From Aliarcobacter sp. (GTDB lineage Bacteria; Campylobacterota; Campylobacteria; Campylobacterales; Arcobacteraceae), in the NCBI GenBank assembly GCA_028681275.1, contig JAQUIV010000005.1, forward strand, positions 1 to 39,640: a stretch of 39,640 nt of DNA. Direction: 5' to 3'. The notes beneath the pieces are model-generated. The model did no database searches. It was given only the letters and a program-made list of their open reading frames with translations, and was not told where the DNA came from. Made by a program: the position numbers and the translations under genes. This document shows positions 38,252-39,640 of this stretch, piece after piece. Each line of letters starts with the position of its first letter. The stretch's first letter is position 1.

Positions 38252-39255
38252 ACATAATCTCCCTATTCTCAGGTGCTGGTGGTTTAGACTTAGGTTTCCA
38301 TCAAGCAGGATTTAATACTATTTGGGCAAATGAATATGATAAAGAAATTTGGGAAACATTTGAGACAAATTTTTCAGATACAAAACTTGATAGAAGAAGT
38401 ATTGTAAATATCTCATCAAGTGAAATTCCTGAAGCTATTGGACTTATTGGTGGACCTCCTTGCCAAAGTTGGAGTGAAGCTGGAAGTTTAAGAGGAATAA
38501 ATGACAAAAGAGGACAACTGTTTTTTGAATTTATCAGAGTTTTAAGAGATAAAAAACCTCTATTTTTCTTAGCTGAAAATGTATCAGGAATGTTAGCTTC
38601 AAGACATAGTGATGCTTTGGAAAATATCAAAAATCATTTTAAAGAGAGTGGTTATAACTTATCTTTTAAACTTTTAAATGCTTCTGATTATGGAGTTGCA
38701 CAAGATAGAGAAAGAGTATTTTTTGTAGGATTTAGAGATGATTTGGATATAACTTTTAAATTTCCAAAAAAACTTAATCATAAAAAAACACTCAAAGATA
38801 TAATTTGGGATTTAAAGGACAATTCAACAACTCCCGATGAAAAAAACTATACTTTAAACTCTTGTAAAGTATTAAACCATGAATATATGTTGGGTGGATT
38901 TTCATCTATGTATATGTCAAGAAATCGGGTAAGAAGTTGGGATGAACAATCATTTACAATTCAAGCAGGAGGAAGACACGCACCACTTCATCCACAAGCT
39001 CCAAAAATGGAAAAAGTGGGAAAAGATAAACAAGCTTTTATAAGTGGCTATGAACATTTATACAGAAGATTAAGTATTAGAGAGTGCGCAAGAATACAAT
39101 CTTTTCCTGATAATCATAAGTTTTGTTACAAAAATTTAAGTGCTGGATATAAAATGGTTGGAAACGCTGTTCCACCTACTTTGGCTTTTCATTTGGCAAA
39201 AGAGATTATGGAAGTTTTAAAAGAAAAATTAGAGAAAAAAGAAAAAGCTTCATAA
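38248..39255 (+). CDS. DNA (cytosine-5) methyltransferase, HaeIII/NgoPII type (predicted GGCC)
   Basis: NIISLFSGAGGLDLGFHQAGF; GGPPCQSWSEAGSLRGINDKRGQLFFEFIRVL; FLAENVSGM; MSRNRVRSW; GNAVPPTLA. Very similar to M.HaeIII as recalled; ATG at 38248 matches its N-terminus. Confidence 0.95.
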   Translation: MNIISLFSGAGGLDLGFHQAGFNTIWANEYDKEIWETFETNFSDTKLDRRSIVNISSSEIPEAIGLIGGPPCQSWSEAGSLRGINDKRGQLFFEFIRVLRDKKPLFFLAENVSGMLASRHSDALENIKNHFKESGYNLSFKLLNASDYGVAQDRERVFFVGFRDDLDITFKFPKKLNHKKTLKDIIWDLKDNSTTPDEKNYTLNSCKVLNHEYMLGGFSSMYMSRNRVRSWDEQSFTIQAGGRHAPLHPQAPKMEKVGKDKQAFISGYEHLYRRLSIRECARIQSFPDNHKFCYKNLSAGYKMVGNAVPPTLAFHLAKEIMEVLKEKLEKKEKAS

Positions 39256-39264
39256 AACTATTTA

Positions 39265-39288
39265 TAGTTGAGTATATTTACTCAACTA
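39265..39288. terminator. Hairpin terminator between methyltransferase and convergent cupin gene
   Basis: TAGTTGAGTA-TATT-TACTCAACTA perfect 10 bp stem. Confidence 0.75.
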
Positions 39289-39600
39289 ATAAAACACCGC
39301 AAACCAAACCGTAGGTTCATCTAAACTAGTAAACTTAACCCGATGTTTTTCCATAGCTTTGATATTCAAACAATCACCTTTTTTTAATTCCACTTCCCTA
39401 TTCTCAAATTCAAGTATTGCAAAACCCTCAAGAAGTAAAACAAATTCACTTTTTTCTTGTTCATACCAAAAATTTTCAGGTGATTTTTGTCCATTTGAAA
39501 CTATTTTTTCTACTTTTATTGTCTCATTTTTGAAAATTTCAAAAAATTTTTCTTCATTTTTATCTACTATTATTTGCTCAAAAATGTTCTGTTTTTCCAT
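39286..39600 (-). CDS. Cupin domain-containing protein
   Basis: EFVLLLEGFAILEFENREVELKKGDCLNIKAMEKHRVKFTS, cupin pattern. Confidence 0.88.
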   Translation of the reverse strand: MEKQNIFEQIIVDKNEEKFFEIFKNETIKVEKIVSNGQKSPENFWYEQEKSEFVLLLEGFAILEFENREVELKKGDCLNIKAMEKHRVKFTSLDEPTVWFAVFY

Positions 39601-39640
39601 AATTAAAACTTCCTAGAATAATGATTTATTGGTATTTTAC

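Noticed and set aside
37792-38630. Minus-strand ORFs 37792..38175 and 38301..38630 within X and M genes
   Set aside because: Ser/Phe-rich antisense ORFs; considered as an antisense R-M regulator but no supporting features.
39359-39616. Plus-strand 85-aa ORF
   Set aside because: Antisense to the cupin gene with Ser/Phe-rich composition.
1-39640. CRISPR array, tRNA, rRNA, IS element
   Set aside because: Looked for regularly spaced repeats, cloverleaf arms and transposase motifs by eye; none recognised.

Overview
AT-rich 39.6 kb chromosomal window. Gene content and protein style suggest Campylobacterota, probably Arcobacter-like (inference from sequence only). Positions 1-29 kb are mostly housekeeping, transport and stress genes: BI-1, ThiD2-like, BioC-like methyltransferase, SecG-Frr-PyrE, MscS, ZntB-like, YaaA, Crp/Fnr divergent from YgbA, Ung, an ALDH plus an acetolactate-synthase-like TPP enzyme, LemA-TPM-TPM-Gph-Rof, MarR-Bcr/CflA, tandem hemerythrin, an RND tripartite pump, and an M48 peptidase. 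From about 29.2 kb the content is more accessory: ABM monooxygenase, a mini-WYL-like ORF, a RelE-type toxin-antitoxin pair, an FRG-domain protein, a MoxR ATPase with a VWA/DUF2201-type partner, and a GGCC-type (NgoPII/HaeIII-like) restriction-modification operon. The main hunt result is in that operon. A 613-aa uncharacterised protein with a PD-(D/E)XK-like nuclease motif lies, translationally coupled, between the restriction enzyme and the methyltransferase. This R-X-M layout is a candidate undescribed three-component variant. Other notable signals are an exact-consensus sigma70 promoter pointing out of the left edge, an FNR-type box between a Crp/Fnr regulator and ygbA, a perfect MarR operator-like palindrome, and an apparent shortage of GGCC sites. 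No tRNA, rRNA or CRISPR array was recognised. All family calls are from memory and motif reading; no database search was run.
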